In this document: positions 34,820-44,002 of the stretch, one piece after another | Layout: each line of letters starts with the position of its first letter | Numbering within the stretch: the first letter of the stretch is position 1 | Origin: Rhizobium sp. BK313 | GTDB lineage: Bacteria; Pseudomonadota; Alphaproteobacteria; Rhizobiales; Rhizobiaceae | Assembly: GCF_014193655.1 (NCBI RefSeq) | Contig: NZ_JACHZQ010000010.1 | Location: 153,218-217,217, forward strand | Length of the DNA stretch: 64,000 bases | Direction: 5' to 3' | Translations under genes and position numbers: made by a program | Notes under the pieces: generated by a model | The model's database searches: none | Told to the model about the DNA's origin: nothing | What the model saw: only the letters and a program-made list of their open reading frames with translations

Positions 34820-35632
34820 TCAGTTCGCTCGCCGGATCGTGACTTTTTGCTGATGCCAACCGACCCCAGAAATCAGAACAGCTTTGTCGACAGCATAGTC
34901 GACGATCATGATGTCGTTCTTCATGCGCGAGTTGACGATGCGGTTCTTACCGCCGGAGACAACAAACAACACCGGCGCGTCCTGGCCCGAAATCGATTGC
35001 GGGAATTGAATGTAGGTCTTGGTGCCGTCGGAATAGACGCGTTTGGGCTTCCAAGGCGCCTCGCCGCCGATCGTGTAGGAAAAATCGAGCTTGTCGGGGG
35101 ATGCGCCAAGGGTCGTTTCGCCCTCAAGCCGAGAATTGATGTCTTCGAGTGTCTTTAAGGCATCGCCTGGGTACTCGAAACCGACGCGAGCCATATATTG
35201 GGTCGGATGGGACTTCAGCTCGATATGATAGGTGCGGCGCGACGTGGTCACCACCATCGATGTCGAAAGGCCGGGCTCAGAGGGCTTCACAATGAGATGA
35301 ATTGCTTGCCCGGCGGCCGTTCCCGATGTCGCGGGCTCGACTTTCCATCTGACGGTGTCGCCGACGAGGACATCGCGGACGATCTCTCCCCCTTGAAGTT
35401 CGATGTCACAAACCTGCAGAGGTGAACAAACGACCGACGGTTGTGTCTCCCCGAACAAGAAAACCACCTTTCCGTCCGATCCGATAGTGACAAGACCTGG
35501 CGTATTGCGCCATTTGCTTGAGATCGCGGTGCCTTTGGCTTCGTTGCTTGTCATGCTCTGAGCTTGGGCGCCGAAGGCGACAATGAGTAAGCTCATGCAG
35601 CCGGCGGCCGCCATCAATCGTAACATCTGCAT
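34820..35632 (-). CDS. trbG: TrbG, VirB9-like outer-membrane core protein
   Basis: The 270-residue precursor has a signal peptide (LRLMAAAGCMSLLIVAFGAQAQS). The VirB9/CagX domain follows: GKVVFLFGETQPSVVCSPLQVCDIELQGGE, RTYHIELKSHPTQYMARVGFEYP and WKPKRVYSDGTKTYIQFPQ. It forms the outer-membrane complex with TrbI and TrbH. AGGGG precedes the ATG, and trbF ends 16 bp upstream. Confidence 0.95.
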   Translation of the reverse strand: MQMLRLMAAAGCMSLLIVAFGAQAQSMTSNEAKGTAISSKWRNTPGLVTIGSDGKVVFLFGETQPSVVCSPLQVCDIELQGGEIVRDVLVGDTVRWKVEPATSGTAAGQAIHLIVKPSEPGLSTSMVVTTSRRTYHIELKSHPTQYMARVGFEYPGDALKTLEDINSRLEGETTLGASPDKLDFSYTIGGEAPWKPKRVYSDGTKTYIQFPQSISGQDAPVLFVVSGGKNRIVNSRMKNDIMIVDYAVDKAVLISGVGWHQQKVTIRRAN

Positions 35633-35648
35633 AGAATTACCCCTGCCC

Positions 35649-36326
35649 TTAGAGCTGTTCCGTCCAATCGAAGTCACGGATGTAGAGGCCGATGGGATTG
35701 AGGCGGATGGTTGCCTCATCTTGTGGCGGGTTCAGCGTCACGGTGGCGATGCCGCGAAACCGCCGCGTCGCGATCTCCTTGCCGGTTCGATCGCGTTCAT
35801 ATTCCGTCCAATCGATCTGGTATGTCTGATTTGAGAGCGCGACGATGTTGTTGACTTCGACTGCAACGGTCGAGGATTTCGCCTTTTCGAACGGCGAGTT
35901 GCCACGGAACCATGCATTGATCTTCTCGGTCGACGGATCGGAACCGCGAAGAAGCGCATAGGTGCGGTCGATATATTGCTTTTGCACGATGGCGTCGGGA
36001 GTGATCGAGCGGAAGGCCGTGATAAAACTACCCAGTGAGGCGCGAACGACACGAGCATCCGCGTATTCGATGTGTTGCGGAAAGCCAGCCGCAACCGCAG
36101 TGCCGAGCTTGTCTACCTCGACGATATACGGGACGAGCCTGACCTGTGTGCTGAGATAGATCGCATACCCAAAGCCGACCAGCCCAATCGATAGACCAAG
36201 GATGCCGACGATTCGCCAAGCAGCGGCAGCTTTCACGAAAGATCCGTACCGTTCCGTCCATTCTAAACGCGCCGCCAAATACGGATTTTCCGGAGTACGG
36301 TTCGATCCCATCGATCTTCCATTCAT
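35649..36326 (-). CDS. trbF: TrbF, VirB8-like inner-membrane protein
   Basis: The 225-residue protein has one N-terminal membrane helix (IVGILGLSIGLVGFGYAIYL) and the periplasmic VirB8 fold: VRLVPYIVEVDKLG, SLGSFITAFRSITPDAIVQKQYIDRTYAL and WTEYERDRTGKE. It nucleates assembly of the mating channel. The start overlaps the trbL stop by four bases. Confidence 0.95.
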   Translation of the reverse strand: MNGRSMGSNRTPENPYLAARLEWTERYGSFVKAAAAWRIVGILGLSIGLVGFGYAIYLSTQVRLVPYIVEVDKLGTAVAAGFPQHIEYADARVVRASLGSFITAFRSITPDAIVQKQYIDRTYALLRGSDPSTEKINAWFRGNSPFEKAKSSTVAVEVNNIVALSNQTYQIDWTEYERDRTGKEIATRRFRGIATVTLNPPQDEATIRLNPIGLYIRDFDWTEQL

Positions 36327-37507
36327 CTCTGTTGATCATTGATTTCGGGAGGCTGCGCGGCATAGGGACGATCAGTGCGCTGCCCCTTGAGCTTGGCGTT
36401 GGCCAAGCCGAGGAGTGATCCCGCATAGGCGCCGGGAGAGCCGATGGCCTTTTCCTTTGCCGCCGACCCGGCAGCGCTCACCGCCGAGGTGATGCCGGCA
36501 CGCATGCCGCGAAGAGCGGCCTCGCCGATCGACGAACCATTTGCTCTTGCCGCCTGACCGGCGGCAAAGCCCGCTCCTACGGTCCCAGCGGCGAGAAATC
36601 CCGCTCCTGTTACAAAGGATGCTGCTTGTCCGCCATGCCTGATCGTTTCCATGCCTCCGGAGACAGAAACGCCTTGGACAACGCCCTGCATGATACTCGG
36701 CACGTATATGGCGATGATGAAAATCACGACCGAGATCCCGGCGATGGCCAGCGTCGTTATGAACTGATCGGACTGTGCCGTTGGAGCCTGCGCCAACCCA
36801 ATCAGCACGCTCGATCCGATCTTGGCGATCATCACCAAGGCCATCAGCTTCATCCCGACACCGAAGGCGTAGACGAGATAGCGGATCGCAAAATCCTTGG
36901 TGAATGACGAACCACCCAAACCAAGCAGAATCATGCCGGCAAGCAGTCCCACGTACATCTCGACCATCACCGACAAGAATATCGCGGCGACGAGCGAGAA
37001 ACAGATGACGACGACGGTCATGGCAAGGACTGCCGCAATTGCGAGTGCATTGTCTTCAAAAACCCCGAATTTCGCCTGCTGGGACATCTGCGATGCCACG
37101 CGTATTCCGGCATCGAAGACTTCCGCCGGCGAGGCCGACCCACCCCCTGCTCCGATCTGAAATAGACTGTCGACAACGGCGCGCGCAAAGCTCGGCCCCT
37201 GGTCGAGGACGAAGGCAAAAAATCCAATGAACATGACGCGTCGCACAAGCTCTGCAAACCAGCTGTCAAGCGAGGCGGCTTGAATGGCAAGCCAGACCGC
37301 CGCGATGCCAATTTCGATCACAGCGAGGATCCAGAACAGTGATTTCGCGGCGTCCGCAACAGACGCCTGCCAACCCTTTGCGGCCGCTGTGACCTGATTT
37401 TCGACTTCTGTCAGAACCTGCCCTTCCTGTGCGAGGGTCGAGGTAGAAAGCACCAGGCAGAAAAGCCCTGCCAACAGCAGAACACGTTTGAGATCGCCAT
37501 TTACCAT
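36323..37507 (-). CDS. trbL: TrbL, VirB6-like polytopic membrane protein
   Basis: The 394-residue product has an N-terminal signal-like segment (LLLAGLFCLVLSTSTLAQE), about five to six further membrane helices (including AAIFLSVMVEMYVGLLAGMILLGLGGSSF) and a glycine/alanine-rich C-terminus. It is the inner-membrane platform component of the channel. Its ATG lies within the end of trbK (ATGGTAA), which implies coupled translation. Confidence 0.95.
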   Translation of the reverse strand: MVNGDLKRVLLLAGLFCLVLSTSTLAQEGQVLTEVENQVTAAAKGWQASVADAAKSLFWILAVIEIGIAAVWLAIQAASLDSWFAELVRRVMFIGFFAFVLDQGPSFARAVVDSLFQIGAGGGSASPAEVFDAGIRVASQMSQQAKFGVFEDNALAIAAVLAMTVVVICFSLVAAIFLSVMVEMYVGLLAGMILLGLGGSSFTKDFAIRYLVYAFGVGMKLMALVMIAKIGSSVLIGLAQAPTAQSDQFITTLAIAGISVVIFIIAIYVPSIMQGVVQGVSVSGGMETIRHGGQAASFVTGAGFLAAGTVGAGFAAGQAARANGSSIGEAALRGMRAGITSAVSAAGSAAKEKAIGSPGAYAGSLLGLANAKLKGQRTDRPYAAQPPEINDQQR

Positions 37508-37701
37508 TGCGACCACATTTCCCGACTCTCGGCCGACGGGATTGTGGCGCTGCCATCAAACCATTTTTCTTGCGCGCTGCGCCGTGTTTCCAACAGCGAC
37601 AGCATTCCGACCGTCGGGATGATCGCGACGATCGCGACAGTCATCGGTGAAGACCGAACGGCGGCGGCAAGTGGACGCCTATTCAAACGGGTCGAACTCA
37701 C
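37501..37701 (-). CDS. trbK: TrbK, small entry-exclusion-type membrane protein
   Basis: The 66-residue product has one membrane helix (MTVAIVAIIPTVGMLSLL) and a short charged tail containing EKWFDGSATIPSA. The GTG start overlaps the trbJ stop (GTGA) and the stop overlaps the trbL start, which strongly supports translation. In this operon family trbK lies exactly between trbJ and trbL and mediates surface or entry exclusion in related plasmids. Sequence conservation of the family is weak, so the call rests on position and topology. Confidence 0.8.
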   Translation of the reverse strand: MSSTRLNRRPLAAAVRSSPMTVAIVAIIPTVGMLSLLETRRSAQEKWFDGSATIPSAESREMWSQW

Positions 37702-38498
37702 CAGCGCGGCTCCATCTTTTGACCCTCGGGAATATCGTTGATCTCGGCGTTGAAGAATTGCTCTCGCCGCTGCTCCGCCAAATCCTTGTCGGTTTGCTCG
37801 GACTGCAGCCAGGTTCCCATCATTGTCATCTGTTGGGATACCAGCCCTCGAAGTTTTTGCATTTGCGCAACCTGCTGGGCTGCGATTTCATGACCAACCT
37901 GCAGGGCTTTCAATTGCCCATCCGCAGTCTGCGACATCGCGCGAAGCGCTGCCATCGTATCTTCTTCACTGTCGAACTGATCGGCGGTTAGACTGGCTGC
38001 CTCGAGCGTGCCAGCGATCGTGTCGCGGTTGGTGTCGGACCAGCTTTGATAGGTCGACGAGAAGCTTTCCGCGTTCGGAAGATTTGTCTTGAGATCGGCG
38101 TAGCTCTTAAAACGCTGCTTCAAAACATCGTCCGCAGTTCCCATCGAAAACGCGATGCCCTGGCCCTGGGCGACGATGTTTCTCAACTGATTGAGGTCGC
38201 CTTCCACCTCTCCCCAAACATGGGTTGGAAGCTGCGCGGTGTTTTGCAGCATGTTTTGGTAGATCTTCAGCTGGTTTTCGATTTGCTCGGCGAGCTGGCT
38301 GATCTGCGTAACCTGGTTCTGGATCTGCTCTCCGGACTGACCCACCAGAGAGACGAGTTCTCCATTGTTGAGAATTTGCGTAAATTCGGTCGCGGGACCG
38401 ACAGAGCCGCCCCCCTGCGCGGGCGCCGCCGCGGCTGTGAAGGCGACACAAACAAATCCCGCACACCATTTGTCAAAACGTGAGCAGCGCCGCAGCAT
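37698..38498 (-). CDS. trbJ: TrbJ, VirB5-like periplasmic protein
   Basis: The 266-residue precursor has a signal peptide (WCAGFVCVAFTAAAAPAQG). A long helical region follows: SGEQIQNQVTQISQLAEQIENQLKIYQNMLQ and ADGQLKALQVGHEIAAQQVAQMQKLRGLVSQQM. These match the VirB5/TrbJ family, whose members sit at the pilus tip or in the periplasm. Its ATG overlaps the end of trbE by 26 bp and is preceded by GAGGAG. Confidence 0.95.
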   Translation of the reverse strand: MLRRCSRFDKWCAGFVCVAFTAAAAPAQGGGSVGPATEFTQILNNGELVSLVGQSGEQIQNQVTQISQLAEQIENQLKIYQNMLQNTAQLPTHVWGEVEGDLNQLRNIVAQGQGIAFSMGTADDVLKQRFKSYADLKTNLPNAESFSSTYQSWSDTNRDTIAGTLEAASLTADQFDSEEDTMAALRAMSQTADGQLKALQVGHEIAAQQVAQMQKLRGLVSQQMTMMGTWLQSEQTDKDLAEQRREQFFNAEINDIPEGQKMEPRW

Positions 38499-40926
38499 TT
38501 TGAACTCCTCGCAGTTGCAGCCAGTGGGTTGGCCAGTCCTGGCCGTGAGCGGACTTGAGAGCTCGGATTCGCTTAAGGTCCTCCTTGCCGGTGGCTCCGA
38601 CAAAGCTCAACGTTACCGGACCAAGCGACATGTCAAAAAGACGGCGTCCTTCCGGGCTCGCGACGTAATATTCGCGTTTTGGAGTGGCAGTCGAAACGAT
38701 TTCGATCTGACGCTCGTTGAAGCCGATGCGCTCATAGAACTCGCGCGTGCCAGGTTCGCGGGCCGAACCATTCGGCAGGCAGATCTTGGTCGGACAAGAC
38801 TCCTTCAAGACATCGATAATCCCGGATCGGTCGGCATCCGAGATCGATTGGGTCGCGAGAACAACGGCGCAGTTTGCCTTGCGCAGCACCTTTAGCCATT
38901 CGCGAATCTTGCTTCGAAAGACCGGATGACCGAGCATCAGCCAAGCTTCGTCGAGAATGATAAGGCTTGGGCTGCCGTCGAGGCGCTTTTCGATGCGATG
39001 AAAGAGGTAGGTGAGCACCGGGACTAGATTGCGCTCGCCCATGGTCATCAACTGCTCGATTTCGAAGGTCTGAAACGCGCCAAGCAGCAGGCTATCCTTC
39101 TCCGCATCGAGCAGATGCCCCATAGGCCCGTCCACCGTGTAGTAGTGCAGGGCATCTTTGATGTGTCGCAATTGGACGCCGCTGACGAAGTCAGATAGCG
39201 AGCGACCCGGCGCTGCCGCCATCAACGCAATTTGCCTCGATATTGCGTTTCTATGATCTGGAGAGATGGCCACCCCCTGCAGTGCGACCAGCATTTCGAT
39301 CCATTCTGTTGCCCAGGCGCGGTCGGCTTCGCTGTCGAGTTCCGCCAAGGGACAGAAGGCAAGCTTCGGTGCTTCTTCGATGCCGTTGCCGCCGATCTCG
39401 TAATGATCACCGCCGGCCGCAAGCGTGAGCGGCAGAAGAGAATTTCCTTTGTCGAAGGCAAAGATCTGCGAGCCCTTGTAGCGGCGAAATTGTGCAGCAA
39501 AGAGCGCGAGCAGGGTGGATTTACCCGATCCGGTTGGGCCGAAGATCAATGTGTGGCCGACGTCGTCTACATGGAGGTTGAGACGAAACGGGGTCGAGCC
39601 GCTCGCAACTTGCATCAAGGGCGGTGAATTCGCGGCGAAAAACGGACAGGGCGCAACGGGATTTCCGGACCACACCGAATTGAGCGGAACCAGGTCGGCC
39701 AAGTTGCTGGTGTTGATCAGCGGCTCGCGGATATTGCAGTACCAGTTGCCGGGAAGACTTCCGAGATATGCATCGGTCGCATTGAGCGTTTCGATCCGAG
39801 CGCCAAAGCCCTCGGCTTGGATCAGCCGTCGGATCGCTTCCGCCTTTTCTTCCAACACCGTCGCGTCCTTTTCGAACAACACGATGACGGGGGTATAGTA
39901 TCCATAGGCGACGAGTTGAGAGGAAGCGCGCGCTATGGCGTCCTCGGTTTCGGCGACCATGGCAATAGCATCCTGGTCGACCGAGCGGCTCTGTGTTTGA
40001 AAGAGCTGGTCAAAGAAAGGACGGACTTTTTGCTGCCATTTTTTCCTCGCTCGTTCCAACTTGGCACGGGCCTCCTCGGCGTCCAGAAAGATGAAACGCG
40101 ATGACCAGCGATAGGTCAGCGGCATAAGGTCCAGGCTATTCAAAATGCCGGGCCAGCTCTCGGCCGGAAAACCGTCAATCGCGATCATGCCAAGGAAGCG
40201 GCTGTCGATTTTCGGTGTGAGCCCGTGTTCGAGCTCGGCAGTGGCGATCCAGTCAAGGTACATCGGGACGTCCGGCAGACGAAACGGATGGCTCTCGCCG
40301 GTGATGCAGAAGCGGACGAACTGCAACAGCTCATCGTATCGGGTAATCCGCTGCCCTCCCCTGTCGGGCACTTCCCGTGTTTGCATGCGCTGGATCGATA
40401 GCATATTTGCAAGATATTGCTCGATCTCGCGTATGCTGTTCCTGAAAAAGTACAGGACCGTGTCGGCATAAGATGCCTTACGGCTCGGTTCGTCCGAGTA
40501 GACATATTTGCTGAGGGCCGATCTTCTGGCCTGCGGCGGACGGTAGGTCAGTACAATTGCGTGCTTGCTTTCGAAATGTCCGTGTTCACGCTCGAAATGA
40601 GCCCGTCTTTCGGCATCGATCGCCCGTGTGACGATGTCGGAGAAATGGCAGCGGTCGTCAGATGGATATTCGGTCGTCGGCACGCGCACCGCTTCGACTT
40701 GAATCATCCAACCGCTTCCCAAGCGCGCGAGCACGGCATTGATCTGCCTCGACAACTCGTTGCGCTCCAGGTCAGTCGCGCTTTCGGCATCCGGTCCGGA
40801 GAAATACCAGCCGGCCATCAAGCTTCCATCCTTCAGCAACAGGATGCCATTGTCGACCAGACCTGCATACGGAACGAGATCGGCAAAGGATGGATCGGTC
40901 GTGCGGAATCGTTTGAGTGCGACCAC
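38473..40926 (-). CDS. trbE: TrbE, VirB4-type ATPase
   Basis: The 817-residue ATPase has a CagE/TrbE N-domain (RTTDPSFADLVPYAGLVDNGILLLKDGSLMAGW), Walker A FGPTGSGKSTLLAL, Walker B SLIILDEAWLMLGHP and the downstream motif VVLATQSISDADRSGI. It energises pilus assembly and substrate transfer. The GTG at 40926 has GAGGAG upstream and lies 12 bp after the trbD stop; the nine extra upstream codons overlap trbD. Confidence 0.96.
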   Translation of the reverse strand: MVALKRFRTTDPSFADLVPYAGLVDNGILLLKDGSLMAGWYFSGPDAESATDLERNELSRQINAVLARLGSGWMIQVEAVRVPTTEYPSDDRCHFSDIVTRAIDAERRAHFEREHGHFESKHAIVLTYRPPQARRSALSKYVYSDEPSRKASYADTVLYFFRNSIREIEQYLANMLSIQRMQTREVPDRGGQRITRYDELLQFVRFCITGESHPFRLPDVPMYLDWIATAELEHGLTPKIDSRFLGMIAIDGFPAESWPGILNSLDLMPLTYRWSSRFIFLDAEEARAKLERARKKWQQKVRPFFDQLFQTQSRSVDQDAIAMVAETEDAIARASSQLVAYGYYTPVIVLFEKDATVLEEKAEAIRRLIQAEGFGARIETLNATDAYLGSLPGNWYCNIREPLINTSNLADLVPLNSVWSGNPVAPCPFFAANSPPLMQVASGSTPFRLNLHVDDVGHTLIFGPTGSGKSTLLALFAAQFRRYKGSQIFAFDKGNSLLPLTLAAGGDHYEIGGNGIEEAPKLAFCPLAELDSEADRAWATEWIEMLVALQGVAISPDHRNAISRQIALMAAAPGRSLSDFVSGVQLRHIKDALHYYTVDGPMGHLLDAEKDSLLLGAFQTFEIEQLMTMGERNLVPVLTYLFHRIEKRLDGSPSLIILDEAWLMLGHPVFRSKIREWLKVLRKANCAVVLATQSISDADRSGIIDVLKESCPTKICLPNGSAREPGTREFYERIGFNERQIEIVSTATPKREYYVASPEGRRLFDMSLGPVTLSFVGATGKEDLKRIRALKSAHGQDWPTHWLQLRGVQNAAALLTF

Positions 40927-40937
40927 GGGCTGGCTCC

Positions 40938-41237
40938 TCAATACCGGCGCCACGGTGAGGTGGTCGCCCTATAGTAGGCACGGTAGGAAATATGACGGAT
41001 ATAGGCCCGGCGCATCAACGGATCGGCCTTCGCCATCATTCTCAAGAACCCGACCACCACGATCCACACTGCAACCCCGAGGACAGCCGAATAGACCGTC
41101 AAAACAACGAATACCAGGATCACCGCCGCAAGCCCGGTGATCAGCACAAGCTCTCTGTCACCCCCCATCAGAAGATTCGGCCGCGATAATGCTCGGTGAA
41201 TGCGATTGCACCGAAGTCTGGATTGAGATTCAGCCAT
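40938..41237 (-). CDS. trbD: TrbD, VirB3-like membrane protein
   Basis: The 99-residue protein starts MAESQSRLRCNRIHRALSRPNLLMGGDREL, then has two membrane helices (VLITGLAAVILVFVVLTVYSAVLGVAVWIVVVGFL broken near its middle) and ends ADPLMRRAYIRHISYRAYY. This is the VirB3/TrbD pattern. It overlaps the end of trbC by eight bases. Confidence 0.95.
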   Translation of the reverse strand: MAESQSRLRCNRIHRALSRPNLLMGGDRELVLITGLAAVILVFVVLTVYSAVLGVAVWIVVVGFLRMMAKADPLMRRAYIRHISYRAYYRATTSPWRRY

Positions 41238-41583
41238 GGGCCCCCTCCCCTCCACTCGCAAAGCCTGTTGAGATACCGATCGATGCGCCCGTAGCGCCGA
41301 AAAGCCCGACAATTTGCGTTGCGCCGAGAAGAATGCCGGCGACGAGAACCACGTACATCAAGCGGCGCGCAAAATCGTTGAGTTCTCCGCCAAAGATCAA
41401 CATACCGCCAGCGATCGCGACTGCAGCGAGCGCAATGTATCCAGCGACGGGTCCGGTGATGGACTGCTGTATCTGTTGGAGAGGACCTTCCCACGGTAGT
41501 CCACCGCCGCCCGAACTGGCAAAAGCTGGCGATGCCAACAGGATGATGGCAAACGCCGCAACTGGTCTTTGATCAAGCCGCAT
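41230..41583 (-). CDS. trbC: TrbC, conjugative prepilin
   Basis: The 117-residue precursor has a signal peptide (AAFAIILLASPAFASSGGGG) and two hydrophobic helices (GYIALAAVAIAGGMLIFGG; LMYVVLVAGILLGATQIVGLF), typical of VirB2/TrbC pilins that are trimmed and cyclised with help from TraF. The ATG at 41583 lies inside the trbB end, so the genes overlap by 11 bp. Confidence 0.95.
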   Translation of the reverse strand: MRLDQRPVAAFAIILLASPAFASSGGGGLPWEGPLQQIQQSITGPVAGYIALAAVAIAGGMLIFGGELNDFARRLMYVVLVAGILLGATQIVGLFGATGASIGISTGFASGGEGAHG

Positions 41584-42532
41584 CGCGCGCGTCCTCTCCG
41601 TAAGGTTCAATTTGGTACTGGCCGCCGGCAAAGCGGCTGACATGAATGATTTCAGCTACCCGACGCCCTCTTGGCGTTCGCTCAATGAAGATGACCAGGT
41701 CAACGGCGTCGCCGATCACAGCCTGCATCGGTTGCTGGCTTGCCTCTGCGGTCAATTGCTCAAGCCGTTGTAATGCCGAGCGCGCGGAATTCGAATGAAT
41801 GGTGGCCAGGCCGCCTGGGTGACCGGTATTCCAAGCCTTCAGCATCGTTAGCGCGGCGCCGTCCCTGACCTCGCCCACGATGATCCGGTCCGGGCGTAGG
41901 CGCATCGTGCTCTTGAGCAGGCGTGCCATATCGACGGTATCGCTGGTGTGAAGGCAGATGGCGTTGTCGGCGGAAGATTGTATTTCGGAGGTATCCTCTA
42001 AAATCACGAGACGATTTTGTGGTTCGTGCGCTACGATTTCCCCGAGGATCGCGTTGGTCAGCGTCGTCTTTCCGGAACCCGTGCCGCCTGCCACGATGAT
42101 GTTCAACCGTGAGGCTACGGCGTTGCGAATGACAGCAGCCTGGCTCGCGGTCATTGCTTTGTTGGTCACGTAGTCGTCGAGAGCTATAAGCGTTGACGCC
42201 CGTCTTCGAATTGTAAACGCCGGACCGGCGACGATTGGAGGCAACAGACCTTCGAAGCGGTGACCTCCTATCGGCAACTCGCCGGACACGATCGGCCGGT
42301 CATCGTCCACTTCCGTGTTCAACACATGTGCGACGCTGCCAATAATCGTCTCGGCTGCCGCCCGCGACATTTCGCCGGCGGCGAACATTTTATGACCAAG
42401 TCGTTCGATATAGAGCCGCCCGTTTGGATTGAGCATGATCTCAACGACACTTGGATCATCGAGGGCGAGGCAGAGATGGTCGCCCAATGCGTTCTGCAGT
42501 TTGGTCACAAGTCTTGGCAGGGAGAGCGTCAT
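41573..42532 (-). CDS. trbB: TrbB, VirB11-type ATPase
   Basis: The 319-residue hexameric-type ATPase carries Walker A VAGGTGSGKTTLTNA, the Asp box RLVILEDTSEIQ, the Walker B-like RPDRIIVGEVRDGAAL and the His box GHPGGLATIHSNSA. It works with TrbE and TraG at the inner membrane. Its ATG is one base after the traI TGA, so traI and trbB are read as one unit. Confidence 0.96.
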   Translation of the reverse strand: MTLSLPRLVTKLQNALGDHLCLALDDPSVVEIMLNPNGRLYIERLGHKMFAAGEMSRAAAETIIGSVAHVLNTEVDDDRPIVSGELPIGGHRFEGLLPPIVAGPAFTIRRRASTLIALDDYVTNKAMTASQAAVIRNAVASRLNIIVAGGTGSGKTTLTNAILGEIVAHEPQNRLVILEDTSEIQSSADNAICLHTSDTVDMARLLKSTMRLRPDRIIVGEVRDGAALTMLKAWNTGHPGGLATIHSNSARSALQRLEQLTAEASQQPMQAVIGDAVDLVIFIERTPRGRRVAEIIHVSRFAGGQYQIEPYGEDARDAA

Positions 42533-42533
42533 G

Positions 42534-43160
42534 TCAGGCTGCCCGATGGCGCGCAGCGATAAGACCCGATGTGTAGTCACTGGGTCTCAGACGCTCGAAA
42601 CTCGATTGATCGGCCGGAAGGACACCCGCGACGCTGCGGGTTTCATTGATCATCCGCGGCTCACCAAGTCGCTTCATCGGCCAGCCGGCTCGATTGAGGA
42701 TCCTCTCGAACCGCACGTCGGTTGCAGTCGCGATCTCCGTCAAGCCGTGGAGGAGACACCAGTCGACGATGCCGGCAAACATAGTCAGGGTAGCACCGTG
42801 GAGGGCCCCCCCTTCCCTCCCCTCCTCGTAAGTCGTATCGACGCAAAATCTCGAGCTTTCCACCATTTGCTCATGAGCGATCAGTCGGCCGTCGTGCAGC
42901 AGCTGGGGAAACACTGAATCCAGCATCGTGGTGCCCATTGCCGGCAGAAGGCGGGCGCAGCCCACGACCGTATCCAGTGCGCCGAGGGCGATGATGTAAG
43001 TTGGCGAAAGACAATCAAACTGATCATATTCGCGACCGTTGACCGAATGGACGTTCCAAGCCAATCGGCCCTGGAATATACGTGCCCTCAAGCAATGCAT
43101 CTCATCGACGATGCGCCGCTCTGCCGGACTACTCGGATTGCTGATGGCGATGATATGCAT
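42534..43160 (-). CDS. traI: TraI, LuxI-type acyl-homoserine lactone synthase
   Basis: The 208-residue enzyme has the LuxI-conserved residues in order: LRARIFQGRLAW (Arg, Phe, Trp), EYDQFDCLSPTYI (Asp, Asp), GCARLLP (Arg) and VESSRFCVDT (Glu, Arg). It uses SAM and an acyl-ACP to make the signal that TraR detects. The start MHIIAISNPSS at 43160 matches the family; the frame runs to 43418 without protein-like content. It heads the trb operon and lies divergent from repABC. Confidence 0.95.
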   Translation of the reverse strand: MHIIAISNPSSPAERRIVDEMHCLRARIFQGRLAWNVHSVNGREYDQFDCLSPTYIIALGALDTVVGCARLLPAMGTTMLDSVFPQLLHDGRLIAHEQMVESSRFCVDTTYEEGREGGALHGATLTMFAGIVDWCLLHGLTEIATATDVRFERILNRAGWPMKRLGEPRMINETRSVAGVLPADQSSFERLRPSDYTSGLIAARHRAA

Positions 43161-44002
43161 CGGGGCAAATCTCCATGTGGTGACCGCGTAGAGATTTGCC
43201 GGGCGGTGGCCGTCTAATCTACTCGCAAAAGTGTTAGCGGCAATTTCTGGCCAACGACGCGGAGCGCATTCGAAGACGCAGCGGCTTCCGCAGCCCGTCC
43301 AATCGTCATTGAATGCTGCTCCCACGATGATGGCGCGGCTTGGCGACGACGTTGGGAACCGTATTGGTAACGAGGACCTGTGGGCGGGACACGCGAACGT
43401 GCCGACACCCGCGACCATTCCGCTGCCTGATCGCGCACGCTGAGCTGCATTCCATTTTCAAAAATGTACGCAAAGGAAACGGGCATTCCTTTGCGCCCGT
43501 GGAAACCATGTGGTTCGGCGCCAGGGGGAATGGCTGGTTCTTCTCACTCGTTTGAAGCCCTTCGGCAGCTCCGGATGTGGGCCTACTAACAGAAATGCGA
43601 GTTGGCGCAGCCAATGCCTTTGACCATCATCCCGTCGTTCCATGCCGACGAAGCAACAGGGTGTCGTCATGGCAGACGTGCAATGAACTTGGGGAGCCTG
43701 ACGATGCTGAGTCGCGGTAAGACCGCGGTTGAGACGCCCTTGTAGGGTGGTTCGTTCGGGTTGGATCGCTTAAGTCAGGAAGATTCACAAGATAATGCAA
43801 CTTATGGAAATGAACGCTTGCTGTTGTCTAAGCTGTTGCATTCATTCGGTAAGCTGAAAATGGTGACGGGAAACATCCAGCGATCGTGGTTTTTGCTAAG
43901 GTTTTGTTAACCCTATTTTTCTTGCCCTAATGCGGGAATCGGGTCTTATTGCGTGTGTGCGGAGTTAAGCGAGTGGTTCGTGAAATACCGCAGATAAGGC
44001 GA
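43161..44002. promoter_or_regulatory. Intergenic region between traI and repA
   Basis: About 840 bp carrying the divergent promoters of the traI-trb operon and repABC. The part upstream of repA (43790-43960) is AT-rich. A small hairpin GCGGTAAGACCGC lies near 43716. It also holds a degenerate copy of the traC-oriT sequence (43589-43645). No symmetric tra box could be recognised, and no gene is supported. Confidence 0.6.
43589..43645. repeat. Degenerate duplicate of the traC-oriT intergenic sequence
   Basis: ACAGAAATGCGAGTTGGCG is identical at 43589-43607 and 25358-25376. In both places CCATCATCCC follows at the same 35-base offset, and then a GTTCC. The nic core itself is not repeated. Confidence 0.75.

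Noticed and set aside
43161..44002. A tra box (TraR-binding 18-bp palindrome) near traI, and others near traM, traR and oriT
   Set aside because: No sequence with the ATGTGCAGATCTGCACAT-like symmetry was found by eye. Diverged boxes may exist, but none can be supported.
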